DNA from: an uncultured Collinsella sp.
GTDB lineage: Bacteria > Actinomycetota > Coriobacteriia > Coriobacteriales > Coriobacteriaceae
Direction: 5' to 3'
Length of the DNA: 60,357 nt
Assembly (NCBI GenBank): GCA_902496845.1
Contig: CABVCJ010000003.1
Location: 1 to 60,357, forward strand
The position numbers and the translations under genes are program-made. Shown one piece after another: positions 18,089-27,164 of this stretch (its first letter is position 1; every line of letters starts with the position of its first letter). The notes beneath the pieces are model-generated. The model did not search any database, was not told the DNA's origin, and worked only from the letters and a program-made list of their open reading frames with translations.

Positions 18089-18379
18089 CACGGATGCGTC
18101 AGCGTTTGGTATGCCTGCGATGTTTGGAGCATAAATTTGGCGCCACGGCGCGATGCTGATGCTATAGTTACTGCGGATAACAAGGGTCAAGAGAAAGGCT
18201 GCAGGTGAAATCCAAACCTCGACCATACAGTCGATGACCCCATGCAGGTGCTTCTTGCGCATGTACGGGGTGTGAGCGCCGAGCGGCGTGCCGCCCGCGC
18301 ATGCGTATACATATCTAAAAGTCCACGGACGGCGTGCCGGCATGGCCGCAGTTCGAAGGGATAATGATGGGGAGCACCA
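18089..18379 (+). promoter_or_regulatory. Promoter and structured leader of the MgtE-like gene
   Basis: No gene is seen in this stretch. An extended -10, TGCTATAGT (hexamer 18163-18168), predicts transcription from about 18175 and a leader of about 205 bases. The leader contains CGAC/GTCG and ACCCCATGC...GCAT/GGGGT hairpins and GC-rich stems near 18275-18300. I could not match it to the M-box consensus. A five-codon ATG frame at 18301 has no ribosome site and is not called. Confidence 0.5.
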
Positions 18380-20224
18380 GTGAATTATCTGAGTGAGATG
18401 CTCAAATTGCCGGTCTTGGACGTCGATGGCGAAAAGCTCGGCGTTGTGAACGATTTTGGCATTGCTACCGGCGAAGTTTTTCCGCACGTAACGTCGCTCG
18501 CGTTCCGCGGACCCGGCAAGACGCCGTTTATGATCAGCTGGCGCAAATGGGTCGACCGTATCGACGAGACGGGCGTACACCTTAAGTCGCCGGCCACCGA
18601 AATCCGTTTTTCGTACCTGCAGCCGACCGAACTCTTGCTCGCGCGCGACGTGCTCAACAAGCAGATTGTCGACACGCAGGGCATGAAGGTCGTGCGCGTC
18701 AACGACATCAAGTTTTCCATGTCGGGCGAAAATCAGCTGCGTCTGCTGGGTGCCGAAGTTGGCGCCCGTGGTCTGCTGCGCGCGATCAGCCCCGCCCTCG
18801 AGCATGTCGTCGAGAGCTTTATGAAGCACCTGGGCAAACCGCTCGGCGAGGACATCATCGCCTGGTCCTACATGGACCTGCTCGACCGTTCGACTAAAAA
18901 CATTCAGCTGTCGGTGTCGCATAAGACGCTCGGCGAGCTGCACCCTGCCGACATTGCCGACATTATCGAGCAGCTCGACCCGCGCCTGCGTGCGCAGGTG
19001 TTCGCGCAGCTCGACACCGCCCAGGCCGCCGAGGCCATCTCGGAGTTCGACGACGACGAGCTTATGACCGAGATGCTCGAGGGCCTGTCCGATACGGACG
19101 CATCGTCGATGCTGGCCATGATGGACCCGGACGACGCCGCCGACCTGATCGATGAGCTCGATTACGAGAAGGCCGAGAAGCTTCTGCGCCTGATGGGCGT
19201 TCAGGAGGAGAAGGCGATTCGTAACCTGCTGGGCTATGAGGACAACACCGCCGGCCGTATCATGACCTCGGAGTTTGTCTCCCTGCCCGCCACGGCGACG
19301 GTCGGTGACGCCATCGAGGCGATTCGCAAGCTCGACGAGGACTTCGAGAGCGTCTACTACGTCTATACCGAGGACCCGAGCGGCATGCTCACCGGCGTCC
19401 TTTCGCTGCGCACGCTCATCGTGGCCGACCGCGATGCCACGCTGGGCCAGCTGGCCTATCGCGACCTGGTTTATGTGTCGCCCGACGATGACCAGGAAGA
19501 CGTAACGGACGAGATGACCAAGTACGACCTGGTCGCCATCCCCGTTTGCGACGAGAACCGTCATATTTTGGGTATCGTGACCTTTGACGACGCCATGGAC
19601 GTTATCGCCGAGGAGCACCAGGAGGACCTGCAGATCGCAGGCGTCGGTTCGGGCGATAGCGCGTCCGACGACTCGACGAATGTGCTCAGCTGGTTTGTGC
19701 ATCGCCAGTACTGGGTTGTCGTGTGGGGTATTGCCTCGTGCATCATGGCAACAGTGCTGGGAACGGCGCTGGGCTCTGCGCATCTGGTGGTGTTCCCCAT
19801 GTGCGCCATGCCGCTCGTGTTGCTGGCTGCCTCGCGTATGGTGTCGTTCGTCAAGAACTACTTCCTGGAGTACGACGGCCATGACGATGAGCCCAAGCCG
19901 TATCTGGGGTTCTTCTTCCAGAGCACGGGCATGGGCCTAATCCTGTCGCTCGTGACCTACCTGTGCGCCCAGCTGGTGCGCACCGCCGCATTCCCCGACG
20001 CGCCCATGTTTGAGGAGCAGCTCTTTACCGGCTGCTTTAACATTGCGGCCATCGTCTGCCTGATTGGCAACATGAGCGCCGTGATTTACCTGATGGTGCT
20101 GTTCTGGCGTGACGAGCACGACCTCAATACGTCGGGTACCGCCATGAACGTTATTGCCGTCATGATCTCATGCGTGGCGTACTGCATCGCCGCGGTGCTG
20201 CTCACCATGTCGGTCATGGGGTAG
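18380..20224 (+). CDS. MgtE-like protein: PRC barrel, MgtE_N, CBS pair, atypical membrane domain
   Basis: The 614-residue protein starts at GTG with GGGGAG upstream. Residues 1-90 look like a PRC-barrel domain, residues 180-290 a MgtE_N superhelix (LHPADIADIIEQLDP, DDAADLIDEL), and residues 290-415 two CBS domains (GRIMTSEFVSLPATATVGDAI). The C-terminal part (from about residue 437) has about five hydrophobic segments, but I do not find the glycine/Asn-rich GGN-type metal-site motif of true MgtE channels. It may be a magnesium-sensing partner rather than a channel. The gene directly upstream of an NRAMP-related carrier (8-bp gap) supports a regulatory or accessory role for that carrier. Confidence 0.85.
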   Translation: MNYLSEMLKLPVLDVDGEKLGVVNDFGIATGEVFPHVTSLAFRGPGKTPFMISWRKWVDRIDETGVHLKSPATEIRFSYLQPTELLLARDVLNKQIVDTQGMKVVRVNDIKFSMSGENQLRLLGAEVGARGLLRAISPALEHVVESFMKHLGKPLGEDIIAWSYMDLLDRSTKNIQLSVSHKTLGELHPADIADIIEQLDPRLRAQVFAQLDTAQAAEAISEFDDDELMTEMLEGLSDTDASSMLAMMDPDDAADLIDELDYEKAEKLLRLMGVQEEKAIRNLLGYEDNTAGRIMTSEFVSLPATATVGDAIEAIRKLDEDFESVYYVYTEDPSGMLTGVLSLRTLIVADRDATLGQLAYRDLVYVSPDDDQEDVTDEMTKYDLVAIPVCDENRHILGIVTFDDAMDVIAEEHQEDLQIAGVGSGDSASDDSTNVLSWFVHRQYWVVVWGIASCIMATVLGTALGSAHLVVFPMCAMPLVLLAASRMVSFVKNYFLEYDGHDDEPKPYLGFFFQSTGMGLILSLVTYLCAQLVRTAAFPDAPMFEEQLFTGCFNIAAIVCLIGNMSAVIYLMVLFWRDEHDLNTSGTAMNVIAVMISCVAYCIAAVLLTMSVMG

Positions 20225-20232
20225 GTGGTCGC

Positions 20233-21495
20233 GTGCAAAACACGAAGCAAAAGGCGAGCACCAAGCAAAAGTTGACCATCGCGGCCATCTTTGGCGCCAT
20301 GGGCCCTGGCCTTCTGGCGGCGCTTTCGGGCAATGACGCCGGCGGCATCGCCACGTATTCCAGCGCCGGTGCCAGCTATGGCTACAAGATGCTGTGGATG
20401 CTTCCTGTCATGACCGTGCTGCTCATCGTGACGCAGGAGACTGCGGCGCGTTGTGGCTGCGTCACAGGCAAGGGCCTGGCGTCGCTCATCCGCGAGCGCT
20501 TTGGCGTGCGCAGGAGCGTGCTGGCCATGGCGGCGCTGCTGATCGCCAACACGGCCGTGACCATCTCGGAGTTTGCGGGTATCGCGAGCGGCCTTGCCCT
20601 CTTTGGCGTGCCGGCGAGCATCTCGGTGCCGCTGGTGGCGCTGCTGGTTTGGATGCTTACCATGTCGGGCAGCTTCCAGCGCATCGAGAAGATTCTGCTG
20701 CTGGTGAGCTGCGTGTTTGTGACCTACATCGTCGCTGCATTTATGGCTGGTCCCAGCTGGGGCGAGGTGGCGGTCGACCTGGTTGTGCCCAACATCCAAA
20801 ACGACCCCAGTTACGTGTCGCTTGTGGTCGCAACGATCGGCACCACCATCGCGCCGTGGATGATCTTCTTGGCGCAGAACAACGTGGTCGATAAGAATGC
20901 GGGCGAGGACGATATCGTGCTGCAGCGTATCGACACCGTGAGCGGCTCGATTGCCGCCGATGTCATTGCCGGCTTTATTATCATAACGACCGGTACGGTA
21001 CTGTTCCCCGCGGGCATTCAGATCAGCGATGCTGCCGACGCCGCCCGCGCATTGGAGCCCATCGCGGGCCAGTGGTCCACGGTGCTGTTTGCCTCGGGCC
21101 TGGTCGCGGCGAGCTTCTTGGCCGCCTGCGTGCTGCCGGGCGTTACGTCCAGCGCTATCTGCGAGGCATTTGGCTGGGAGCGCGGTGCCGATCGCAGCTG
21201 GGACGAGGCCCCGGTCTATCGCGGCATTATTACGGCCATCATTGGCATCTCTGCCATGCTGGTGCTCATGCCCGGCGTTGACCTGTTCCAGATTATGATG
21301 ACCTCGCAGGTCATCAACGGCGTGCTTTTGCCTGTGGTTCTGGTGTTCCAGGTGCTTATTGCCGCTGATCGACACATTATGGGCGCCAATCGCAACGGCC
21401 GCGTGTGGAATGTGCTCACGTGGGCGACTATCGGTGTGATTACGGTGCTGACGGTCGTCATGTTTGTGCTGCAAGCGATGGGCTACAGCGCGTAG
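20233..21495 (+). CDS. NRAMP-related divalent metal transporter, probably magnesium (NRMT-like)
   Basis: The 420-residue carrier has about eleven hydrophobic segments of the LeuT/NRAMP fold. The first-helix motif reads SGNDAGGIATYSSAG instead of DPGN. The sixth-helix motif, MPH in Mn2+/Fe2+ transporters, reads TIAPWMIFLAQNN, so the soft methionine ligand is missing. Loss of that ligand is the signature of NRAMP-related magnesium transporters, first characterised in Eggerthella lenta, also a coriobacterium. Magnesium is therefore the likely substrate. The start is GTG at 20233, eight bases after the MgtE-like gene, in one operon closed by a strong terminator. Confidence 0.88.
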   Translation: MQNTKQKASTKQKLTIAAIFGAMGPGLLAALSGNDAGGIATYSSAGASYGYKMLWMLPVMTVLLIVTQETAARCGCVTGKGLASLIRERFGVRRSVLAMAALLIANTAVTISEFAGIASGLALFGVPASISVPLVALLVWMLTMSGSFQRIEKILLLVSCVFVTYIVAAFMAGPSWGEVAVDLVVPNIQNDPSYVSLVVATIGTTIAPWMIFLAQNNVVDKNAGEDDIVLQRIDTVSGSIAADVIAGFIIITTGTVLFPAGIQISDAADAARALEPIAGQWSTVLFASGLVAASFLAACVLPGVTSSAICEAFGWERGADRSWDEAPVYRGIITAIIGISAMLVLMPGVDLFQIMMTSQVINGVLLPVVLVFQVLIAADRHIMGANRNGRVWNVLTWATIGVITVLTVVMFVLQAMGYSA

Positions 21496-21512
21496 CGCTT
21501 CTTTTGGACTCT

Positions 21513-21548
21513 AAACAGGTCGCCGCCATGGGCTGCGGCCTGTTTTTT
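21513..21548 (+). terminator. Rho-independent terminator
   Basis: AAACAGGTCGCCGC pairs with GGCTGCGGCCTGTTT around a CATG loop, with six T. It ends the MgtE-like/NRMT operon and faces the convergent acyltransferase gene. Confidence 0.9.
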
Positions 21549-21627
21549 GCCCACGGCCTCTCGGGGTCGGCTCGAAAAGAGCGATTTTGGGTTGTTTGCT
21601 GCGGGTGGAAGCAGATTTGGCTGCGCG

Positions 21628-23844
21628 TTACTTGTCGGTGCCTAGCTTGTGCGGTTTGTAGGCGAGGGCGCTGACGAGTGCATCGGCAGCGGATTTGACA
21701 GCCGCCGGCTGCGGATCGTTAACGTGATCCTCGGGATGCACGGGCAGGTCCTTCTTGACGGCATCGTGGATGAGCTTAAGGTACTCGGTCACACCCGCGT
21801 TCGAGAGGTGCGTGCCATCGCCATCGAACAGATCATTGCGGTTGGCACTATATCCGTACCAGTCGATAACGCGTACATTCTTGTAGCGCGTGGCGGCGTT
21901 GGCGATGGCCTGGTTCGTGGACCCGACCCACGGCTGCGGGCTACGCGTGTTTACAAATACGACAATACGCTGCTCGCCGGCGTCGGCCATGATCGCGTCG
22001 ACCTGGGCGTCCGTTACCAAACCGTTGGTGCCCAGGGCAAAGACCACGATCTTGCCGGCAAGGTTCTGCTGGATATAGCCCTCAAATGTCGCGCGGCCCG
22101 CATCAAACTGGCGGCCCTTTTCGGCATCGATATGACTGTGCGGGAACACACCGTCAAAGGAATCAACGGCGCGCAGCGACACGGAGTCACCGATCATCAA
22201 CAGGTCGTAGGAGCCATCGGGGAAGCCGTCGTTGTCCTTGTCGGTGTCGTCGGCCGCCTGCTGGTCGGTGGGCGCGGTGTTTTTGGCTTCCTTGTTCAGA
22301 ACTTCTGCGCCCTCGCCGCTCAGCGCGGACGTGTCGGGCACAAAGATCAGGCCGCCCAGTGCAACGACCAACACGACAGTGCAGGCTGCGCAGACAGGGA
22401 CGTGCGCGCGTGCCCAGTTGGCGGGCGTGGTGGTGCCATCGCGGAATTCGGCGACGGTGCGGCCGAAGGCGCCCTTCCTAAACGGTGTTTCGATAAAGCG
22501 ATAGGAGCACTCGGCTACGGCGACCACCACAAGTACCTGCAAGATGTACTGCCACCAGGGCGTATCGCTGATGTTAGCGACCGGGTTCATAAGCAGCAGC
22601 AGTGGATAGTGCCACAGATAGATACTGTACGAGCGCTTGCCAACCCACACGAGCGGCTCGGCGGACAGCGCGCGGGCAACCATTCCCTGGGGCTGCACGC
22701 AGGCCGCGATGACCATGAGCGTGAGGATGGAGCATAACAGCGTGCCGCCGCGATACTGAAACGCGGTGTAGCCGTTGGTGAGCGCGACCATGGCGGCAAG
22801 GCCAACCAGACCCACGACGCCCAATACATCGATGGATGCGGGCGAGGACCAAAAGCGCACGAGGGCGCTCGGCTGTGCCGGGGTGGTATCGGCTGATTCG
22901 TCGACCTTCTTGCCAGGCTTGTCCTCGGCGTTCTTGCCATGCTTGGCGGCGCCAGCCAGGCGATTGAGTCCCAAACGATGAGCGAGACGCACCAGCGCCA
23001 GGTCGCGATCGGGGATAAAGGCCATCCAGGCACCCAGCAGCAGCGAGAACACGCGGGTGTCGGTGCCGTAGTACACGCGGCTGGGGTCGGCGGCAGGGTT
23101 GTAAAGCACCATCATGGCGAGGGCGGATGCCGCGGCAAGGCCCAGAACCACGCGGCGCGTGTTGGGCTTGCTCACATGCATGGATACCATGGCAAACAGC
23201 AGTGGCGGCCAAATCAGGTAGAACTGTTCCTCGATGGCAAGCGACCAAAAGTGCGTGAGCGGCGAGGGGTCGCCCAGAGCATTGAAGTACGAGACGTTTT
23301 GGGCAATCTGCCACCAGTTGTTGAAGAACAACAGCGACGGCAGGATGTCGGGGCGCATCTTGGTGAGCATCACGTGGTTAAAGATGGTGCACAGCGCGCA
23401 GGTCACGAACACTACCGTTACCACGGCGGGGACCAGGCGACGGATGCGGCGAATCCAGAAGCTCTTGAGGTCGATGCGGCCGGTCTTAGCGACTTCGTTG
23501 AGCAGCAAGCGCGTGATCAGATAGCCCGAAAGCACAAAGAAGATCGTGACGCCGAGCAGGCCGCCCTGAGCCCACGTGAGGTTGAGGTGATAGAGCACCA
23601 CTGCGACGACAGCAAGCGTGCGCAGGCCGTCGAGGGCGGGGATATAGCGAGATTTGGGGCGCGTGGGCGCCTGTTCTTTTGCGGCGCTGTTGGTGCGGTC
23701 ACCCTTGTTGGCGGGCACGCGATGAGAGTCTGCGGCGCGGCGCGGCTCGGTGGCTTGTCGGTTAGCGCGCGAACGTTCGTGCGGCGCTCGTTGATCGCTC
23801 GCGTGGCGTGAGCTGCGTGAGCTCGATCGCGGGAATTGTTCCAT
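21628..23844 (-). CDS. OatA-like acyltransferase: AT3 membrane domain fused to SGNH domain
   Basis: The 738-residue protein has a basic, disordered N-terminus (about 65 residues). The acyltransferase-3 domain with about ten membrane segments follows (about residues 66-470); its landmarks are YIPALDGLRTLAVVAVVLYH and FWSLAIEEQFYLIWP. One more segment and a linker lead to a C-terminal SGNH esterase-like domain (about residues 545-705), with the catalytic Ser in MIGDSVSL, GTNG in the block III region and Asp/His in DGDGTHLSNAG. This is the layout of OatA, which O-acetylates peptidoglycan MurNAc and gives lysozyme resistance. The target here is inferred. It is monocistronic; TACAAT at 23884-23889 (minus) may be its -10. 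Confidence 0.9.
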   Translation of the reverse strand: MEQFPRSSSRSSRHASDQRAPHERSRANRQATEPRRAADSHRVPANKGDRTNSAAKEQAPTRPKSRYIPALDGLRTLAVVAVVLYHLNLTWAQGGLLGVTIFFVLSGYLITRLLLNEVAKTGRIDLKSFWIRRIRRLVPAVVTVVFVTCALCTIFNHVMLTKMRPDILPSLLFFNNWWQIAQNVSYFNALGDPSPLTHFWSLAIEEQFYLIWPPLLFAMVSMHVSKPNTRRVVLGLAAASALAMMVLYNPAADPSRVYYGTDTRVFSLLLGAWMAFIPDRDLALVRLAHRLGLNRLAGAAKHGKNAEDKPGKKVDESADTTPAQPSALVRFWSSPASIDVLGVVGLVGLAAMVALTNGYTAFQYRGGTLLCSILTLMVIAACVQPQGMVARALSAEPLVWVGKRSYSIYLWHYPLLLLMNPVANISDTPWWQYILQVLVVVAVAECSYRFIETPFRKGAFGRTVAEFRDGTTTPANWARAHVPVCAACTVVLVVALGGLIFVPDTSALSGEGAEVLNKEAKNTAPTDQQAADDTDKDNDGFPDGSYDLLMIGDSVSLRAVDSFDGVFPHSHIDAEKGRQFDAGRATFEGYIQQNLAGKIVVFALGTNGLVTDAQVDAIMADAGEQRIVVFVNTRSPQPWVGSTNQAIANAATRYKNVRVIDWYGYSANRNDLFDGDGTHLSNAGVTEYLKLIHDAVKKDLPVHPEDHVNDPQPAAVKSAADALVSALAYKPHKLGTDK

Positions 23845-24030
23845 AAAACTTCATCCAATGACGAGAATAATCAGCACGCCTTCATTGTAGCCGCCTGCTC
23901 CTGTGAATGCTTGCTGCCGGTGCAAGCTCAAGCGCGCGTTCACATCAAAGTGAACTAAAGTTATAGAGGCGCGAGAGCGCACGATTGACGGCCAACAGCG
24001 GGTGCAGAGCTCGCGGACGAGGAGGTTCCC
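23845..24030. promoter_or_regulatory. Divergent intergenic region, acyltransferase and ribokinase
   Basis: On the minus strand TACAAT (23884-23889) is a good -10 for the acyltransferase. On the plus strand AGTTATAG near 23970 is a possible -10 for the ribokinase gene, which has a strong GAGGAGG ribosome site. No regulator site is recognised. Confidence 0.4.
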
Positions 24031-25026
24031 ATGGCAGATTGCGGCATCGTTGCGGTGTTCGGCAGCATGAACATGGACCTTTCGGTGGCGTGCGAGCGCA
24101 TGCCGCGTGCGGGCGAGACCGTCGGCGGCAGCGGATTTATCGGCAATGCCGGCGGTAAGGGCGCCAACCAGGCCGTGGCAGCTGCACGCATGGGCGCGCG
24201 CACGTGCATGATCGGCGCGGTCGGGCGCGATGCGTTTGGCACGTCGCTCGTGGCGGGGCTCCAAGATGCTGGCGTGGACTGTGACTTTGTGGCGCGTCGC
24301 GATGATGTGGAGACGGGAACGGCGACCATCATTCGCTGTGAGGGCGACAACCGCATCGTGCTGTCGCCGGGCGCCAATCATGCGCTTGCGGGCGAGGACG
24401 TTGCTCGCGCGCTGAGACGTCTGGTGGCCGATGAGCTCGACGGCGACGCCAGCGAGATTGCCCCGGCTGCCGGAAGCGTCTTTATCGCCCAGGGCGAATG
24501 TGACCTTGCGGCGACTGCCGAGGCGCTTGTTTGCGCTCACGAGCTGGGGTTCTATACGGTCTTTAATCCAGCGCCTGCCTGTGAGTTGCCTGCGGAGGTC
24601 TGGTCTGCAGTCGACCTGGTCTGTCCCAACGAGACTGAGTGCCAGGTGCTGACGGGCATCTTGCCCGCGGATGATGCGAGCTGCGTCGCGGCGCTCAATG
24701 CCCTGCTCGCCAAGGGTGCCGGAGCTGCGGTCATCACGTTGGGCGGCGCCGGGTCGGTTACGCTTGGCGATGACGGCGAGCTGCTGCGCATGCCGGCGCT
24801 TTCGAGTGCGGTGGTCGATACGACGGCCGCGGGCGATACATTTATCGGTGCGCTTGCTGCGGCTCGTCTGGAGGGGCTGCCGCTCTTTGAGTGCATGGCG
24901 ACGGGCGCACGCGCCTCGGCGGTAACGGTGTCGCGTTTGGGCGCGCAGCAGTCGATTCCCACGCGTGCCGAAGTTGAGCGCGTATTTGATTTAGACGATT
25001 TAGTACAAGACGGAGAAGCGGAGTAG
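24031..25026 (+). CDS. rbsK: Ribokinase, PfkB family
   Basis: The 331-residue sugar kinase has the two PfkB signatures: GGKGANQAVAAARMG near residue 45 and the catalytic DTTAAGDTFIGAL near residue 260, with Asp as the general base. FGSMNMDLSV at the N-terminus is typical of ribokinases, which make ribose 5-phosphate from ribose and ATP. The ATG has GAGGAGG upstream. A nucleoside hydrolase gene follows after four bases. The pair explains nucleoside salvage: the hydrolase frees ribose and this enzyme phosphorylates it. Other PfkB sugars cannot be ruled out. Confidence 0.85.
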   Translation: MADCGIVAVFGSMNMDLSVACERMPRAGETVGGSGFIGNAGGKGANQAVAAARMGARTCMIGAVGRDAFGTSLVAGLQDAGVDCDFVARRDDVETGTATIIRCEGDNRIVLSPGANHALAGEDVARALRRLVADELDGDASEIAPAAGSVFIAQGECDLAATAEALVCAHELGFYTVFNPAPACELPAEVWSAVDLVCPNETECQVLTGILPADDASCVAALNALLAKGAGAAVITLGGAGSVTLGDDGELLRMPALSSAVVDTTAAGDTFIGALAAARLEGLPLFECMATGARASAVTVSRLGAQQSIPTRAEVERVFDLDDLVQDGEAE

Positions 25027-25030
25027 AACA

Positions 25031-26005
25031 ATGGCAATCAAGAAGCTGATCCTTGATCTGGATATGGGTGTGGACGATGCGATGGCGCTTGCCTATGCCA
25101 TTGCGAGCCCCGAGGTGGAGCTCGTCGGCATTACCACGTGCTTTGGCAACGTGCGCGTCGACCAGTCGGCGCATAACTGCTTGGCGGTGCTCGACCTGTT
25201 GGGTCGTCCCGAGGTGCCGGTGTACCTGGGCGCCGATCGTCCCGTGAAGGCGACCGAACCCTACACGCCGCCGGCGTCCACCACGCTTATCCACGGCAAG
25301 AACGGCATCGGCGGCGCAAGCGTGCCCGCCTCGCCGTACGAGCCGGTGGGCGCGACGTCGGCCGATGGCAATGCGGCGGTCGATTACCTGATTGATGCCG
25401 CGCGTACCTATGGTCCCGACTTGGTCTATGTGGCGACCGGTCCGCTCTCCAACCTGGCGCTCGCCCTTGAGCGCGACGCGGCGGCGATGATGTCTATCGG
25501 CCGCGTGGTGGTGATGGGTGGCGCCCTGACCGTGCCCGGCAACGTGAGCGCCGGTGCCGAGGCCAACATGGCGAGCGACCCCGAGGCCGCTGACGCCGTG
25601 CTGCGCTCGGGCCGCAAACTCACCATGGTTGGTCTTGACGTGACGCATCGCGTGGTGCTGACGCGCCGCGACATTGCCGGTTGGACGGGCTCGGGCACCA
25701 TGGCGGGCTGCGCATTTGCGAGTATGGTCGAGCACTACATTGGCTCGTACGAGATGAACGCCCCTTACCTGGGCGGCTGCGCGCTGCACGATCCGCTTGC
25801 CGTTGCCGTGGCGATTGATCCCACGCTCGTGGGCGCACTTGGTTGCAACTTGCGCGTCGACCTGCTCGGCGAGTATCGCGGCCGCACTATCTGCGACGAG
25901 CATCGCCTGTCCGACCCCGACAAGAGCGCGCTTGTGGCACTCACCGTGGACGCCCCGCGCTTTCTGTCCGAGTTCAAGGCGCGCATGGCCCGCATCCTAG
26001 GCTAG
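25031..26005 (+). CDS. Ribonucleoside hydrolase, IUNH family
   Basis: The 324-residue enzyme carries the family N-terminal calcium site ILDLDMGVDDAMAL, a variant of DxDxGxDDA. It also has the GPLSNLALAL segment, VVMGGALTVPGNVSAGAEANMASDPEAA, and HDPLAVAVAIDP with the conserved His/Asp. Members hydrolyse the N-glycosidic bond of purine or pyrimidine nucleosides to give ribose and base. It is cotranscribed with the ribokinase. Base specificity cannot be read from the sequence. Confidence 0.9.
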   Translation: MAIKKLILDLDMGVDDAMALAYAIASPEVELVGITTCFGNVRVDQSAHNCLAVLDLLGRPEVPVYLGADRPVKATEPYTPPASTTLIHGKNGIGGASVPASPYEPVGATSADGNAAVDYLIDAARTYGPDLVYVATGPLSNLALALERDAAAMMSIGRVVVMGGALTVPGNVSAGAEANMASDPEAADAVLRSGRKLTMVGLDVTHRVVLTRRDIAGWTGSGTMAGCAFASMVEHYIGSYEMNAPYLGGCALHDPLAVAVAIDPTLVGALGCNLRVDLLGEYRGRTICDEHRLSDPDKSALVALTVDAPRFLSEFKARMARILG

Positions 26006-26102
26006 GCTCGGGATCGAAGCACGCCCATCTGCTCGATGTGGCCGCTGGCGGGCCGACATCTACCGTTCGCCAGCCCGATAGTCCCCGGGGCGGGGAGAGC
26101 GC

Positions 26103-26225
26103 TATAATGCATTCTGCATCTTGGATTGTTACTCCTGTGTGGAGGCATGCCCAAGAGCAATACAACACGGATTGTTACGTAAGGCATGACCGCAATAGCA
26201 CTGCTATTGGCTATCATGCCTTTTT
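26103..26225 (+). promoter_or_regulatory. LicT-type antitermination leader: -10, two RAT sites and terminator
   Basis: TATAAT (26103-26108) is followed by GGATTGTTACT at 26123, continuing to AGGCATGCC like a ribonucleic antiterminator (RAT). A second GGATTGTTAC at 26169 runs into AAGGCATGACC. The second copy overlaps the left arm of a strong intrinsic terminator (26181-26225: AAGGCATGA and CAATAGC pair with GCTATTG and TCATGCC, then five T). Binding of the antiterminator protein to RAT would therefore block the terminator. This is the known bgl/lic mechanism. Confidence 0.9.
26181..26225 (+). terminator. Conditional terminator in the licT leader
   Basis: The stem uses AAGGCATGA with TCATGCCTT outside and CAATAGC with GCTATTG inside, with loop ACT and a T run. 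Its left arm is part of the second RAT. Confidence 0.88.
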
Positions 26226-26254
26226 CTGTGAGTGTTCTTGAAAGGAGGTTCACC

Positions 26255-27094
26255 ATGCTTGCAATTAAAAAGCTTAACAACAACGCGGTTCTTTGCCGTG
26301 ACGGACAGGGGCGAGATGTCATCGCCATGGGCAGGGGCGTCGGTTTCGGCGGAGATTTTCCTCGAGAGCTCCCTCTTTCTAAAATCGAGCATACGTTTTA
26401 CGACATTGATCCTAAAGGACAAGATGTCATGAGGGATCTTCCCTCGGATATCGTGATGTTTGCGGCGAAAGTTATGGACATCGTTGCCAACGAACTGCCC
26501 TACGACCTCTCGACCAATGCGACGCTGTTCATGGCTGATCACCTGTCGTTTGCCGTTGCGCGAGCCCAAAAGGGGGTCCGCATCGCGATGCCTCTTGCCT
26601 ATGAAGTGCGGGAGACGTATCCGAAGGAATACAAGGCTGCCCAGTTTATCGTCATGCGACTCGAGAAGGAGCTCGGAGAGCGGCTTCCCAAGGATGAGAT
26701 TGCCAGTATTGCGATGAATCTCGTGAACGCACGGGTTGTTGAAGCCGTCAAAGCCACGGCCGAGCCCGCAAAGCAGTTCGACGATATGCTCGAGGACGTT
26801 ATCGAGATTCTCGAAAGCGATTTCCGCATTATTGTCGACCGCGATTCCTTTGATTTCACCCGCTTCGCCACGCATCTGCGGTACCTGTTCAAGCGCATTC
26901 AAGCCGGCGAGTCGCTGAACAGCGCCAACATGCAGATGTACAAGAACTTTCGTGAGGAGTTTCCGCAGTTGGCAGAGTGCGTGAAGCATATCGGTTCCTA
27001 TTGTCGTGAAACGTGGGACGCCACGCTCTCCGAGGAGGAGGAACTCTATCTGATGATCCATCTCAACCGGATCATCTCCAAAAAAGGATTGTAA
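26255..27094 (+). CDS. licT: BglG/LicT-family transcriptional antiterminator
   Basis: The 279-residue protein has an N-terminal CAT RNA-binding domain (MLAIKKLNNNAVLCRD, about residues 1-55), PRD1 (about residues 65-170, with a His in MADHLSFAVARA) and PRD2 (about residues 172-279, with FRIIVDRDSFDFTRFATHLRY and MIHLNRI). PTS phosphorylation of PRD histidines controls dimerisation and RNA binding. The ATG at 26255 follows AAAGGAGG. Upstream RAT and terminator sequences show autoregulation, and the PTS permease and phospho-beta-glucosidase downstream are its targets. Confidence 0.93.
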   Translation: MLAIKKLNNNAVLCRDGQGRDVIAMGRGVGFGGDFPRELPLSKIEHTFYDIDPKGQDVMRDLPSDIVMFAAKVMDIVANELPYDLSTNATLFMADHLSFAVARAQKGVRIAMPLAYEVRETYPKEYKAAQFIVMRLEKELGERLPKDEIASIAMNLVNARVVEAVKATAEPAKQFDDMLEDVIEILESDFRIIVDRDSFDFTRFATHLRYLFKRIQAGESLNSANMQMYKNFREEFPQLAECVKHIGSYCRETWDATLSEEEELYLMIHLNRIISKKGL

Positions 27095-27118
27095 CCCGTA
27101 GCCATTCGGGGCATGACC
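27086..27118 (+). promoter_or_regulatory. Third RAT-like sequence at licT stop
   Basis: GGATTGTAACCC followed after about ten bases by CGGGGCATGACC resembles the two upstream RAT sites. It spans the licT stop codon. No terminator with a T run is seen after it, so its role is unclear; it may be a remnant or a weak control point before the PTS gene. Confidence 0.4.
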
Positions 27119-27164
27119 TTTGCCGATTCGAACAGTAAGCCAAGATTGTGCAAAGGAGCCAATG

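Noticed and set aside
18301..18318. Five-codon ATG frame in the leader of the MgtE-like gene
   Set aside because: No ribosome site precedes it and it is too short to judge; the mgtA leader ORF is far better supported.
18175..18379. M-box magnesium riboswitch upstream of the MgtE-like gene
   Set aside because: The conserved M-box segments I know were not found; only a generic structured leader is reported.
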